Shown here piece after piece: positions 16,765 through 24,935 of a DNA stretch of 33,715 bases; within the stretch, counting starts at the first letter, position 1; the number at the start of each line of letters is the position of its first letter. The position numbers and the translations under genes were made by a program. The notes below the pieces were generated by a model, which saw only the letters and a program-made list of their open reading frames with translations, was not told the DNA's origin and made no database searches. The stretch spans positions 1-33,715 of the forward strand of contig CAMUJH010000046.1 of assembly GCA_947089145.1 (NCBI GenBank), read 5' to 3'. Source of the DNA: an uncultured Hungatella sp. GTDB lineage: Bacteria; Bacillota; Clostridia; Lachnospirales; Lachnospiraceae.

Positions 16765-17996
16765 TGGGAAAATATGATGGGTACACATTGGTGTTTGATA
16801 TTGATGGAACTTTATGTCCTGTAAAAAGTAAAAATGAAAAATATGAAGATCTTATTCCATATTGTAACATAGTGGAAAAAATACGTTACTATAAGGGCGA
16901 AGGTGCAAAAATTGTTCTGTTCACTTCCCGGAATATGAACTCGTATAACGGAAATCTCGGGCTGATACATAAAAACACAGCACCTATCTTAATGGACTGG
17001 CTTGAAAAATGGGAAATTCCATTTGATGAGATTTTATATGGGAAACCATGGCCTGGACATAAAGGATTTTATATTGATGACCGTACTGTCCGCCCGGATG
17101 AATTCCTCAGGTATTCTGCGGAAGAATTAGAAGAAATATGCGATGACTCCCATTTAGGCAAATCGGCTGGAGGCTGTATGGACAAAAAATTAAATGTAAT
17201 TATTACAATGGCTGGTGCGGGAAGCCGTTTTAGGAGAGCGGGGTATCATTGCCCTAAATATATGATTGAAGCTAAGGGACGGACACTCTTTGAATGGTCT
17301 TTGGAAAGCCTGAGGGGCTATACTCCTATTGTTTCAAAGTACATATTTGTGGTTCGGTCAGAGGATGGCAGCAAAGGATTTATAGCGGAACAGTGTAAGG
17401 AACTAGGAATTTGTCAATATGAGGTTTTGGAGTTAGACCACGCTACTGACGGGCAGGCAACCACTTGTATGTATGCAATAGGGCATTGTAATCCTGAAGA
17501 GGCTATTCTTGTATATAATATTGATACATACGTTGAGCCCTATGAGATGAAATTTGAGGATATATCAGGGGACGGACATATACCTTGCTTTCATGCGGAG
17601 GGCGAACATTGGAGCTTTGTGAAGGTGGATGAGAGCGGTAAGGCTGTGGAGGTACGGGAGAAAAAGAGAATATCCGATAACTGTACTTTAGGTGCATACT
17701 ATTTTTCATCCGCCAAACTGTATAAAACAATTTATAATGAGTATTATTTAAGTGACTTTCATATGGAAAAGAATGAAAAGTACATAGCTCCAATGTATAA
17801 TTACATGATTGAAAAGGGATATCCTGTTACGATCAGTATTGTTGATGAAAAAAAGGTACATGTGCTTGGCACGCCGGATGAGTTAAAAGAATTTATTGCG
17901 TTATCCTCTTCCGAATCCGGGAATCCGGCAGTCAGCGCTGCAAAGCCTCACAGGAAAAACTGTTTTCCACAACACCTGGAAGAAGGGCATAGATAG
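16764..17996 (+). CDS. HAD-family phosphatase / nucleotidyltransferase fusion
   Basis: Residues 1 to about 130 are a HAD-like hydrolase with nucleophile motif FDIDGT (D12, D14), FTSRNM and YIDDRT, similar to capsule-locus HAD proteins. Residues from about 140 to 380 are a nucleotidyltransferase: NVIITMAGAGSRFRRAGYHCPKYMIE is the nucleotide-binding signature and YNIDTYVEPYEM the metal site. It could dephosphorylate a precursor and then load it onto CTP or another NTP, or the two halves may serve separate steps with the kinase upstream. The last 21 codons run through the 3' end of the opposing HD-domain gene, so the C-terminus (from about SSSESG) may be an accidental extension. Confidence 0.78.
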   Translation: MGKYDGYTLVFDIDGTLCPVKSKNEKYEDLIPYCNIVEKIRYYKGEGAKIVLFTSRNMNSYNGNLGLIHKNTAPILMDWLEKWEIPFDEILYGKPWPGHKGFYIDDRTVRPDEFLRYSAEELEEICDDSHLGKSAGGCMDKKLNVIITMAGAGSRFRRAGYHCPKYMIEAKGRTLFEWSLESLRGYTPIVSKYIFVVRSEDGSKGFIAEQCKELGICQYEVLELDHATDGQATTCMYAIGHCNPEEAILVYNIDTYVEPYEMKFEDISGDGHIPCFHAEGEHWSFVKVDESGKAVEVREKKRISDNCTLGAYYFSSAKLYKTIYNEYYLSDFHMEKNEKYIAPMYNYMIEKGYPVTISIVDEKKVHVLGTPDELKEFIALSSSESGNPAVSAAKPHRKNCFPQHLEEGHR

Positions 17997-18549
17997 AGCA
18001 GCCGATCTCGTGCTCGAACAATGCCTTTATCTCCAAGACCTTTTTCCATCTGTCTACCGTTGCAGGATGGACGCCGTACCGGATGGTTACGTCAACAAAC
18101 CTTTTCTCCAACAGACAGAAACCTGTGGGCAAGGCTAAAGAGTCGCATAATTGTACCAGGCGGTCATAATCATCATAGACAGCATTTGCCACAAATTCTT
18201 TCATAAACAAATAGTCGTCATGGCTTACGTCGAACTTGCCGATTGAAGTTTCAATGTCCTGTATCATAAATGCATGGGAGATGCAGATTTGCGCGGCCTT
18301 TTCCCATCCCCGCTTCACACAGTAACGATAACCGTCTATCAGATGCTTTTCTGAACTTACTCCGGCATAACGTCCAATATCGTGCAGCAGCCCGTAACAA
18401 TATGCCTGTTCGCCAGATAAATTTTTACAGTGCAGAGCAATATTTTTACAGGCTTCTGCCACGTAGCGGGAATGATCCGCCCAAGCTCCCGGATTGGACT
18501 CAGATGCTTCCTGCAGGGCTGATTCAGCTGTATTTATGTTTAATTCCAT
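17932..18549 (-). CDS. HD-domain metal-dependent phosphohydrolase
   Basis: The 205-residue protein has the HD signature: H26 in WADHSRYVAEACKNIA, the H56-D57 pair in YCYGLLHDIGRYAG, and a later aspartate in VQLCDSLALP. HD proteins hydrolyse phosphoesters, often nucleotides; the substrate is unknown. No membrane segment or signal peptide is seen. GGAGAG precedes the start, and a promoter lies at 18673-18701. It faces the polysaccharide operon and shares 65 bp with it at the 3' end, an unusual convergent overlap marking the locus boundary. Confidence 0.85.
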   Translation of the reverse strand: MELNINTAESALQEASESNPGAWADHSRYVAEACKNIALHCKNLSGEQAYCYGLLHDIGRYAGVSSEKHLIDGYRYCVKRGWEKAAQICISHAFMIQDIETSIGKFDVSHDDYLFMKEFVANAVYDDYDRLVQLCDSLALPTGFCLLEKRFVDVTIRYGVHPATVDRWKKVLEIKALFEHEIGCSIYALLPGVVENSFSCEALQR

Positions 18550-18672
18550 GGTATTCTCTCCTGTCTGGCGCCGCCTTTGGCTGGCAGCGCAAATAATTTT
18601 CCCGCATCCGAACCCATGCAGGGAGGATGCAGAGGAAGAGGAAGCCGGTATGGGGCTTTCCTGCCTGAGGCT

Positions 18673-18701
18673 ATTTTATCAAATTTATACAGAGATTTCA
18701 A
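18673..18701 (-). promoter_or_regulatory. Promoter of the HD-domain gene
   Basis: On the minus strand, -35 TTGAAA (18696-18701), a 17 bp spacer and -10 TAAAAT (18673-18678) make a good sigma-A promoter. The transcript would start near 18666 and carry a leader of about 115 nt. Confidence 0.6.
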
Positions 18702-18724
18702 CCAGGGGACCAAGTGATTGGGGC

Positions 18725-18753
18725 TTTTTAATTTTTTCCTTTTCTGCTATGAT
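18725..18753 (+). promoter_or_regulatory. Promoter of the TRIC-family gene
   Basis: An extended -10 TGCTATGAT (hexamer 18748-18753) lies 17 bp after a weak -35 TTTTTA (18725-18730) in a T-rich stretch. It would start transcription about 55 nt before the chosen start at 18817. Confidence 0.45.
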
Positions 18754-18816
18754 GAATATGAGACAGGCAGGAAAGACCGCCGCCTGCATTGTCTGAATAA
18801 AGGCGGTGGGGAGAAC

Positions 18817-19473
18817 ATGATCATGGAAATCCAGGATGTTATTGTACTCTGTATGGAGTTTATGGGGACGGTTGCCTTTGCCGCATCCGGCGCGATGACC
18901 GGCATTAACTGCAGAATGGACGCATTCGGCGTGTGCGTGCTGGGGGTCATTACTGCAGTAGGCGGCGGTATGACAAGGGATGTTATTCTGGGCAACGTGC
19001 CGGGGGCGCTGACAAGGCCTGTGTATGTCCTTGCTGCCGTGGTTACGGCAGCTGTAGTGTTTACAGTCGTATATTTTAAGAAGAACCTATTTCAGGGAAA
19101 TATCGGCATGGTGTATGACAGAATCATGCTGATTATGGATTCCACAGGCCTTGGGATATTTACGGTAATGGGCGTAATGACAGGAATCAGTGAGGGATAT
19201 GTAGAAAATACATTTCTCCTCACCGTGCTGGGAGTGCTAACCGGGGTTGGCGGAGGACTTCTGCGGGATATGATGGCAGGGCAGCCGCCGTACATATTTG
19301 TGAAGCACATCTATGCCTGCGCGTCGGTGGCAGGGGCTGTAAGCTGCGTGTACATATACCGGATATTCGGGCAGATTCCGGCTATGGTTACGGCCTCCGC
19401 GCTGGTAACAGGCATCCGTTTTCTTGCGGCGTACAACCACTGGAACCTGCCCCGGATAACATTGGAGGACTGA
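18817..19473 (+). CDS. TRIC-family (YadS/UPF0126) membrane cation channel protein
   Basis: This 218-residue protein has about seven membrane helices arranged as two similar halves, each with a glycine triplet: TAVGGGMTRDVILGNVPG and TGVGGGLLRDMMAGQPPY. This is the layout of prokaryotic TRIC (trimeric intracellular cation) channels, which conduct mainly potassium. ATG 18817 follows GGGGAG; a longer in-frame start at 18718 would lie within the predicted promoter, and ATG 18823 is possible. It stands alone and converges on the ankyrin gene with a 13 bp gap; a weak GACTG/CAGTC stem spans the gap. Confidence 0.88.
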   Translation: MIMEIQDVIVLCMEFMGTVAFAASGAMTGINCRMDAFGVCVLGVITAVGGGMTRDVILGNVPGALTRPVYVLAAVVTAAVVFTVVYFKKNLFQGNIGMVYDRIMLIMDSTGLGIFTVMGVMTGISEGYVENTFLLTVLGVLTGVGGGLLRDMMAGQPPYIFVKHIYACASVAGAVSCVYIYRIFGQIPAMVTASALVTGIRFLAAYNHWNLPRITLED

Positions 19474-19486
19474 TGTTCATAACAGT

Positions 19487-21556
19487 CTATTGAATATCGG
19501 TCATAAGCTCCAGCACAGTATCATAACCATTTTCCACAGCCAACTGGACAGGGGTTTCTCCCTGATTGTTGGGCCGGTTGTAGTCAGCGCCTTTTTTGAT
19601 AAGGTACCGTGCCGCCTCCACATCCCCGGACTGGAGGGAATAGTATAAAGCCGTATTGCCTTCATTATCCGCCATGTTGATATCAGCCCCGGCCCGGACC
19701 ATCAGCTTGATGGTATCTTTAAAGCAGGAGTTTTCTGCATGAAGCATCAGGGCTGTCCTGCCCTGGTTGTCTGTGCGGTTCATATCCGCACCTCTGTCAG
19801 AAAATACAGGGAACAGCTCCCTGGTGGACAAAAAGTTTAGAAGCTGTGCCAGCATCAAAGGCGTTTTGCCGTCTTCGCGGGGGATATCCAGGTGCTTCAA
19901 TTCCTTTAAAACGGCGATTTTCCGCTCAGTGCCCAGCTCTCTGCCAAATTCTTTGGCCAGTACCGCACAGTGAGCCGGCGTTTCGCCGTTTGAATTTTTC
20001 AGGGTATCGTCAGCACCGGCATTTATCAACAATTTTACCACCTCACTGTGGCCATGAATGCATGCCTCGTGAAGCGGCGTTGTCCCGGGCTGGGCAGGCG
20101 CGTCCTCTGTAAGGTTTACATCCACGCCTTTTTCTATCATGACAGCCACCATTTTTTCATGGCCGTTTTGGGCGGCTATATGTATGGCGGCCCGGCCGCT
20201 TATGTCAGGCTGCTCCATGGATTCTTTTGACAAAAGCTCTGCCGCTTCACGGAAGAAATCATCATCTTCCCCAGATGCCGGGGAGCTTTTTCTTTTGGAA
20301 GCTATGATGCTGGCAGGAGTCTGTCCCTTTATTGCCCCGCTATCCATATCCACGCCCAAATCCGCCATTTTCCTGATAACATCGGCTCCGTAATATACGT
20401 CAAGACAATTGTCCCGCAGACAGGTTATGCTGCCCTGAAAATGAATGGGCATGGTAAAGTCAAGACCTGCTTTACGGCATGTGTCCAGCACCTGGAATTT
20501 CTTGTCGGCTCTAAGGGCGTTGTGAAGAATGTCCGTGACATATCCCAGCTCATCGTCGTCATCTGCATCTATCCGGCTGATGAGTTTTTCCGTCAGGTAC
20601 AGGGCAAGGCTGATGCCGTCCTGATCTTGGTCGGAGCGGGTACAGAAGGCGTTGCTGGCAATGCGGCTTAAATCGCTGATGTCCATAGAGGAAAAGGAGG
20701 AAGGAGGAGCCCCGCAGTCTTCCAGGGCAAGGCAAAGCCCTTCGTTTCCCCAGCTTTGGGAGTGCTGGATAGGGGTTATCCCTTCCTTGTTTGCCACATG
20801 AACCAGTTCCTTATGACGGTTCATCAGCTGGAGTGCGCCGGTTAAGTGGCCGTTTTGCAGAGCCAGCATCAGCAGAGAGTTGCCGTTTTCGTCCACATAG
20901 TCTGTCTCGGCGCCTTTGTCCAGAAAGACCTCTGTCAGAGGCCAGGTAAAGTCAGAGCAGTAGGAGGAGGACATAAGGCGTGCCAGAGGGGTAAGCCCCT
21001 CCTGATCTCTGTGGTTGATGTCACATGTTAAAAGCCGGGCAATGGAAGCCCTCTGTTCTGCAGTATATTCCCTGCATTGGCTAACAAGCCCTTCAAATCG
21101 GGCATATGCCAGGAAATGGAAGGCGTTCATGCCCCGCTTGTCAAAAAGGCTGCAGTCAGCTCCGTGATCCAGCAAGAGCCTGGCCATGGCCAGATTTCCG
21201 CAGCAGCAGGCCAGCAAAAACGGGGTAAGGCCATAGCCCTTATGGTCAGGCTGGTCAACATCTCTGCCGGATATCCTTTTGTCCTCCAGCATGGTTTTAA
21301 CGGCATCATAAAAATTGTGCCATACCAGCAGGTGAAACAAGGTAAGCCCATAGCTGCCGTAAATGCCTGGGGCCAGCAGCGTTTCTGCAGAACACCTGGC
21401 AACGCAGTCCTGTATATCTGCGATGACATTTTCCGGGAAAATGTCATACCGGTAGATGCAGTTTTCAAAATCATCCTTCCACCAGGGGATGAATTTGCTC
21501 TCATTGATCCGGGTGGCGGACGTGGTCAGCAAAGTGGTCAGTTCTTTTACATCCAT
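19487..21556 (-). CDS. Large ankyrin-repeat protein
   Basis: The 689-residue product consists of a short unique N-terminus (about 1-65) and many ankyrin repeats. Clear ones include GLTPFLLACCCGNLAMARLL, GTTPLHEACIHGHSEVVKLL and GNTALYYSLQSGDVEAARYL, with repeats in the middle that are degenerate (about 270-400). No signal peptide or membrane segment is seen, so it is probably cytoplasmic and binds a protein partner. AGGAG (21566-21570 on the plus strand) precedes the start. It diverges from a second ankyrin gene at 21940, with 383 bp between. Ankyrin proteins in bacteria range from effectors to toxin-protecting partners; the role here is unknown. Confidence 0.85.
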   Translation of the reverse strand: MDVKELTTLLTTSATRINESKFIPWWKDDFENCIYRYDIFPENVIADIQDCVARCSAETLLAPGIYGSYGLTLFHLLVWHNFYDAVKTMLEDKRISGRDVDQPDHKGYGLTPFLLACCCGNLAMARLLLDHGADCSLFDKRGMNAFHFLAYARFEGLVSQCREYTAEQRASIARLLTCDINHRDQEGLTPLARLMSSSYCSDFTWPLTEVFLDKGAETDYVDENGNSLLMLALQNGHLTGALQLMNRHKELVHVANKEGITPIQHSQSWGNEGLCLALEDCGAPPSSFSSMDISDLSRIASNAFCTRSDQDQDGISLALYLTEKLISRIDADDDDELGYVTDILHNALRADKKFQVLDTCRKAGLDFTMPIHFQGSITCLRDNCLDVYYGADVIRKMADLGVDMDSGAIKGQTPASIIASKRKSSPASGEDDDFFREAAELLSKESMEQPDISGRAAIHIAAQNGHEKMVAVMIEKGVDVNLTEDAPAQPGTTPLHEACIHGHSEVVKLLINAGADDTLKNSNGETPAHCAVLAKEFGRELGTERKIAVLKELKHLDIPREDGKTPLMLAQLLNFLSTRELFPVFSDRGADMNRTDNQGRTALMLHAENSCFKDTIKLMVRAGADINMADNEGNTALYYSLQSGDVEAARYLIKKGADYNRPNNQGETPVQLAVENGYDTVLELMTDIQ

Positions 21557-21580
21557 AGTCCAATTCTCCTTTTTGCATAG

Positions 21581-21743
21581 ATGTACTCTCGGGATCTCTG
21601 GTGCACCTGCCTCCGGGGCTGACTTTCCGTCATATGAACATAAATTTAATCAACAAGCGTTCCATGTGCGCCTCATGAATTTATGCACATCCGACAAAAA
21701 ATCATCTCGCGAAATCAGGCACAGAGAGACTCCGAGAGTACAT
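21581..21743 (-). promoter_or_regulatory. Inverted-repeat leader segment upstream of the large ankyrin gene
   Basis: ATGTACTCTCGG (21581-21592) is matched exactly in inverted orientation by 21732-21743. Extended to 20 bp, the arms agree at 17 positions by hand count. Inner partial pairs include CATAAATT/AATTTATG. The minus-strand transcript would start just upstream, so the arms can fold in the mRNA, ending about 10 nt from the ribosome binding site. It may be a structured leader, an operator pair or a small palindromic element. Confidence 0.5.
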
Positions 21744-21758
21744 ATGGCTTTTGAGGAT

Positions 21759-21787
21759 ATTGTAGCACAAAAAACGGGGAAATGACA
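21759..21787 (-). promoter_or_regulatory. Candidate promoter of the large ankyrin gene
   Basis: On the minus strand, -10 TACAAT (21759-21764) lies 17 bp from a weak -35 TGTCAT (21782-21787). The transcript would start near 21752 and have a leader of almost 200 nt. Confidence 0.4.
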
Positions 21788-21813
21788 GGGAAAATCCGAA
21801 AAACGGGTATGGC

Positions 21814-21842
21814 TTGACTTGCGCGGCCTAAGGAGATAAAAT
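21814..21842 (+). promoter_or_regulatory. Promoter of the smaller ankyrin gene
   Basis: TTGACT (21814-21819), a 17 bp spacer and TAAAAT (21837-21842) make a strong sigma-A promoter about 90 nt before the gene at 21940. Confidence 0.65.
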
Positions 21843-21939
21843 GAACATATGATTTTGCGAAAGGGAGATAAGGACCAGGAGGCATCCGGAATCGGAGCTT
21901 GGTACTTTCACATAAAATAAGAAAAAGGCGGGAGAACAT

Positions 21940-22923
21940 ATGCAGCTTGACAATATGCTGTTGCAGGCATGTAAAAATAACAAAAAAAGCGTGGTGCAGA
22001 CATTTCTGAAACGAGGCGGCATGGATGTGAACAAGCGGGATGAGTCCGGCAACACCCCCCTTATTTATGCGTGCATGAAAAATGCCAGGAATTTGGTAAA
22101 AATGCTGCTGGACAATGGAGCGGATGTGAATCTGGGCAACCAGCAGGACTGCCTGCCTCTCCACTTTGCGTCAGAGGCAGGCAGCCCGGAAATTATCGAA
22201 CTGCTGACCGGGGCAGGTGCGGATGTAAACTGCATGGATAGGAACGGAAGAACGCCTCTCATGGTTATGGCCCGGCATGGAAGGACAGACGCGGCGCTGA
22301 AATTTATCCAAAACCCTGATGTTGACAGAAAGATTAAAGATAATGACAACCATATGGCTATTGACTATGCCACCTATTCCGGCCTGCGGGAACTGGTAAA
22401 AGCCCTTTCCCAGACAGAAGAGAACCACACTGACGCCTATGGAAATACCACGCTTCACCATGCCTGCTGGAATGAACAGGGCCAGGTGGTGAAGGTTTTG
22501 CTTGAAAAAGATAAAGACAGCGTAAACAAGCTGAATGATGACGGAGAATCCCCCCTGATTTTAGCGGTAAAGAGATCCAACCTGGTTATTACGGACCTGC
22601 TTCTTTCCGCAGGGGCGCAGCCGGAGTGCGCAGATTTAAACGGCGTTATGCCGCTGCACATTGCGGCCGAAAACGGGGACTTGTTTGTGGCAAAGTCTCT
22701 GCTTGAGGCCGGGGCGGGCATTGACGCTAAGACCGGAGAAGGGCAGACTCCACTGATTCTTGCGGCAGGAAAGGGCAGAAATGATTTTACGGCAATGCTC
22801 ATTGAGGCAGGCGCGGATGTGAATAGCGTGGACAACAAACAGCACAGCGCATTGTATTATGCGGCAGAGGCTGGATTTACGGAGATTGTGGAGCAGCTTC
22901 TTATGGCTGGGGCCGAAAACTAG
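21940..22923 (+). CDS. Ankyrin-repeat protein, about ten repeats
   Basis: All 327 residues are built of ankyrin repeats, about ten by eye, with clear cores such as GNTPLIYACMKNARNLVKML, GRTPLMVMARHGRTDAALKF, GNTTLHHACWNEQGQVVKVL and GQTPLILAAGKGRNDFTAML. No signal peptide is present, so it is likely a cytoplasmic binding protein. GGCGGGAG sits just upstream of ATG 21940. It is divergent from the larger ankyrin protein and probably a distant paralogue. Its TAG stop lies inside the left arm of the 167 bp hairpin element that follows. Confidence 0.9.
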   Translation: MQLDNMLLQACKNNKKSVVQTFLKRGGMDVNKRDESGNTPLIYACMKNARNLVKMLLDNGADVNLGNQQDCLPLHFASEAGSPEIIELLTGAGADVNCMDRNGRTPLMVMARHGRTDAALKFIQNPDVDRKIKDNDNHMAIDYATYSGLRELVKALSQTEENHTDAYGNTTLHHACWNEQGQVVKVLLEKDKDSVNKLNDDGESPLILAVKRSNLVITDLLLSAGAQPECADLNGVMPLHIAAENGDLFVAKSLLEAGAGIDAKTGEGQTPLILAAGKGRNDFTAMLIEAGADVNSVDNKQHSALYYAAEAGFTEIVEQLLMAGAEN

Positions 22924-23086
22924 TACAGCATTGCTTAAATTTCGGTGAATAAATTGCTTGATGTCAGTGTCATCTGTGCGTCTGCGAAGCGACGGCGCAG
23001 TGGTGCCTGCGTCTAGCTTCGCAGACGTGCTTAAGGCGCTGATAGCGGGTAATTTATTCACCGGAATTTAGGCAAGGCAGTACTAG
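22920..23086. repeat. 167 bp hairpin-forming repeat element (MITE- or REP-like)
   Basis: The ends pair over about 37 bp: the left arm begins CTAGTACAGCATTGCTTAAA and the right arm is its imperfect complement ending GTACTAG. Nested inside is a perfect 12 bp inverted repeat, CGTCTGCGAAGC (22979-22990) with 23016-23027. Several arm mismatches would be G-U pairs in RNA, so the transcript could fold into one long hairpin. There is no reading frame of note. It begins at the ankyrin stop codon. It may be a miniature mobile element, a strong bidirectional terminator or a structured RNA. Confidence 0.75.
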
Positions 23087-23109
23087 CGGCAGTCCGGTTT
23101 TAAGGCTTT

Positions 23110-23141
23110 GCCAAACGATGCAAAGGGCAGGAGCGTTTGGC
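23110..23141 (+). promoter_or_regulatory. Stem-loop in the leader of the AAA-ATPase-like gene
   Basis: GCCAAACG (23110-23117) and CGTTTGGC (23134-23141) are perfectly complementary around a 16-base loop. The stem ends a few bases before the ribosome binding site GAAAGGGG and could affect translation. Confidence 0.4.
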
Positions 23142-23163
23142 TTGCAGAAAGGGGCAAAGGCGG

Positions 23164-24882
23164 ATGGAAGGCATCAGGAGAAAAAAAAGGCTTCCCATAG
23201 GGATTGAAAGCTTTGAGAAGATTCGGAGAGAAGGTTTTTATTATGTGGATAAGACAACTATGATTGGGGATTTGCTCTGCCACTGGGGGGAGGTCAATCT
23301 GTTTACTAGGCCCCGCCGATTCGGAAAATCTCTGAATATGAGCATGCTGAAGGCTTTTTTTGAGATTGGGTGTGACAAAACGCTGTTTGACGGCCTGGCG
23401 ATTTCTAAAGAGACAGAATTGTGTTCAGATTATATGGGCAGGTTTCCCGTTGTGTCGGTCAGTTTAAAGGGCGTGGAGGCGGACAGTTATGAGGCGGCCC
23501 GCAGCATGATGGTTAGGGTGATTAACCGGGAAGCGAAAAGGCTGAAAAGCCTTCTGGACGGCAGCAGGCTTTCCTTGGATGACCAGAAAATGCTTGCCTC
23601 CCTAATGGAGAGCAATATGGATGATGCAGCTTTAAATTACAGCTTGTATGAGCTTACTGAGCTGCTGCATAACTATTATGGTTTGAAGGCTATTATTCTG
23701 ATTGACGAATATGATATCCCCTTGGCCAAGGCCAATGCAAAAGGATACTATAGGCAGATGGGCGCCCTGATACGGAGTATGTTCCATCAGGCCCTTAAGA
23801 CCAATGACAATCTGTATTTTGCCGTATTGACTGGCTGCCTGCGGGTTGCCGAGGAAAGTATTTTTACAGGACTGAATAATCCCAAGATATTTTCCATTAC
23901 GGCTGTCCGGTTTGATGAATACTTTGGCTTTACAGATGAAGACGTGCGGGAAATGCTGAGATATTATGGGTTGGGAAAACGGTATGATACGGTGAAGGAG
24001 TGGTATGACGGTTACCGTTTTGGAAATGTGGATGTGTACTGTCCGTGGGACGTGATCAATTACTGTGATGATCTGGCTGCTGATCCGGAAACGGAGCCAA
24101 AGGACTACTGGTCCAACACCAGCGGCAATGAGATCGTGAGGCGCTTTCTGGCACAGGCGGATAAAGGGCTGGCAAAGGGGGAGATAGAGGCTCTGATCGC
24201 AGGGGAGACGGTGACAAAGGAAATCCATGAGGATCTGACCTATGATAACCTGTACAACTCAGGAGAAAATATCTGGAGCGTGCTGCTTGCCACTGGTTAT
24301 CTGACTATGCGGGGAAAAGGGCCGGGGAAGAATATCCGACTGTCCATTCCCAACATGGAGATACGGAATATTTTCACAGAACAGATTATGGCCGTGTTTC
24401 GGGAGAAAACCAAAGAGGACGGAGATCGGCTGGAGGAATTCTGCGATGCCTTGAAGACGGGAGACGGGGAAGCGGTGGAGAGGCTGCTTAATTCCTATTT
24501 AGGCAAAACTATCAGCATCCGTGATACTTTTGTCAGAAAGCCTTTAAAAGAGAATTTTTACCATGGCATTCTGCTGGGTATCCTGGGATTGAAAGGGGGA
24601 TGGTATGTAAAGTCCAATGAAGAGTCTGGATATGGATACAGCGATATTCTGATTAAGATTGAAAATGAAGGTATTGGAATTATCATAGAAGTGAAATACG
24701 CAGAGAAGGGGACCCTTGATTCTGCATGCAGGGAGGCAATAGGGCAAATCGAGAAAAAAAGGTATTGCGATGGATTAAAAGAGGATGGGTACTGCACGAT
24801 TTTTAAATACGGGATCGGGTGTTTAAAAAAGAAATGCAGAATAACAGTGGAGAGAGAAGTGTGCAGGCCGGGAAGTGTCTGA
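23164..24882 (+). CDS. AAA-ATPase-like / PD-(D/E)XK nuclease-like protein (PF09820 + PF08011 type)
   Basis: The 572-residue product has an N-terminal ATPase-like domain starting LPIGIESFEKIRREGFYYVDKT, a Walker A-like TRPRRFGKSLNMSML (G54-K55-S56) and Walker B IILIDEYD (D181-E182). The C-terminal part is a restriction-endonuclease-like fold with D494 in YSDILIKI and E509-V510-K511 in IIIEVKYA. Such proteins occur in many near-identical copies in gut Clostridia and Bacteroides; their function is not established. ATG 23164 is chosen over TTG 23137 for its ribosome binding site. The flanking hairpins suggest a mobile or duplicated unit. Confidence 0.9.
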   Translation: MEGIRRKKRLPIGIESFEKIRREGFYYVDKTTMIGDLLCHWGEVNLFTRPRRFGKSLNMSMLKAFFEIGCDKTLFDGLAISKETELCSDYMGRFPVVSVSLKGVEADSYEAARSMMVRVINREAKRLKSLLDGSRLSLDDQKMLASLMESNMDDAALNYSLYELTELLHNYYGLKAIILIDEYDIPLAKANAKGYYRQMGALIRSMFHQALKTNDNLYFAVLTGCLRVAEESIFTGLNNPKIFSITAVRFDEYFGFTDEDVREMLRYYGLGKRYDTVKEWYDGYRFGNVDVYCPWDVINYCDDLAADPETEPKDYWSNTSGNEIVRRFLAQADKGLAKGEIEALIAGETVTKEIHEDLTYDNLYNSGENIWSVLLATGYLTMRGKGPGKNIRLSIPNMEIRNIFTEQIMAVFREKTKEDGDRLEEFCDALKTGDGEAVERLLNSYLGKTISIRDTFVRKPLKENFYHGILLGILGLKGGWYVKSNEESGYGYSDILIKIENEGIGIIIEVKYAEKGTLDSACREAIGQIEKKRYCDGLKEDGYCTIFKYGIGCLKKKCRITVEREVCRPGSV

Positions 24883-24907
24883 AAATTCATTCCCGGCATC
24901 TGCACAC
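24859..24907. terminator. Large inverted repeat overlapping the end of the AAA-ATPase-like gene
   Basis: GTGTGCAGGCCGGGAA (24859-24874) pairs with TTCCCGGC and CTGCACAC (24890-24907), broken only by two unpaired bases. The stop codon lies in the loop. There is no T-run on the plus side, so it is not a textbook intrinsic terminator, but it sits between two converging genes and may end both transcripts or protect the mRNA. Confidence 0.6.
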
Positions 24908-24935
24908 CCGATTTGGGTACGATGAGCCCTGACGG

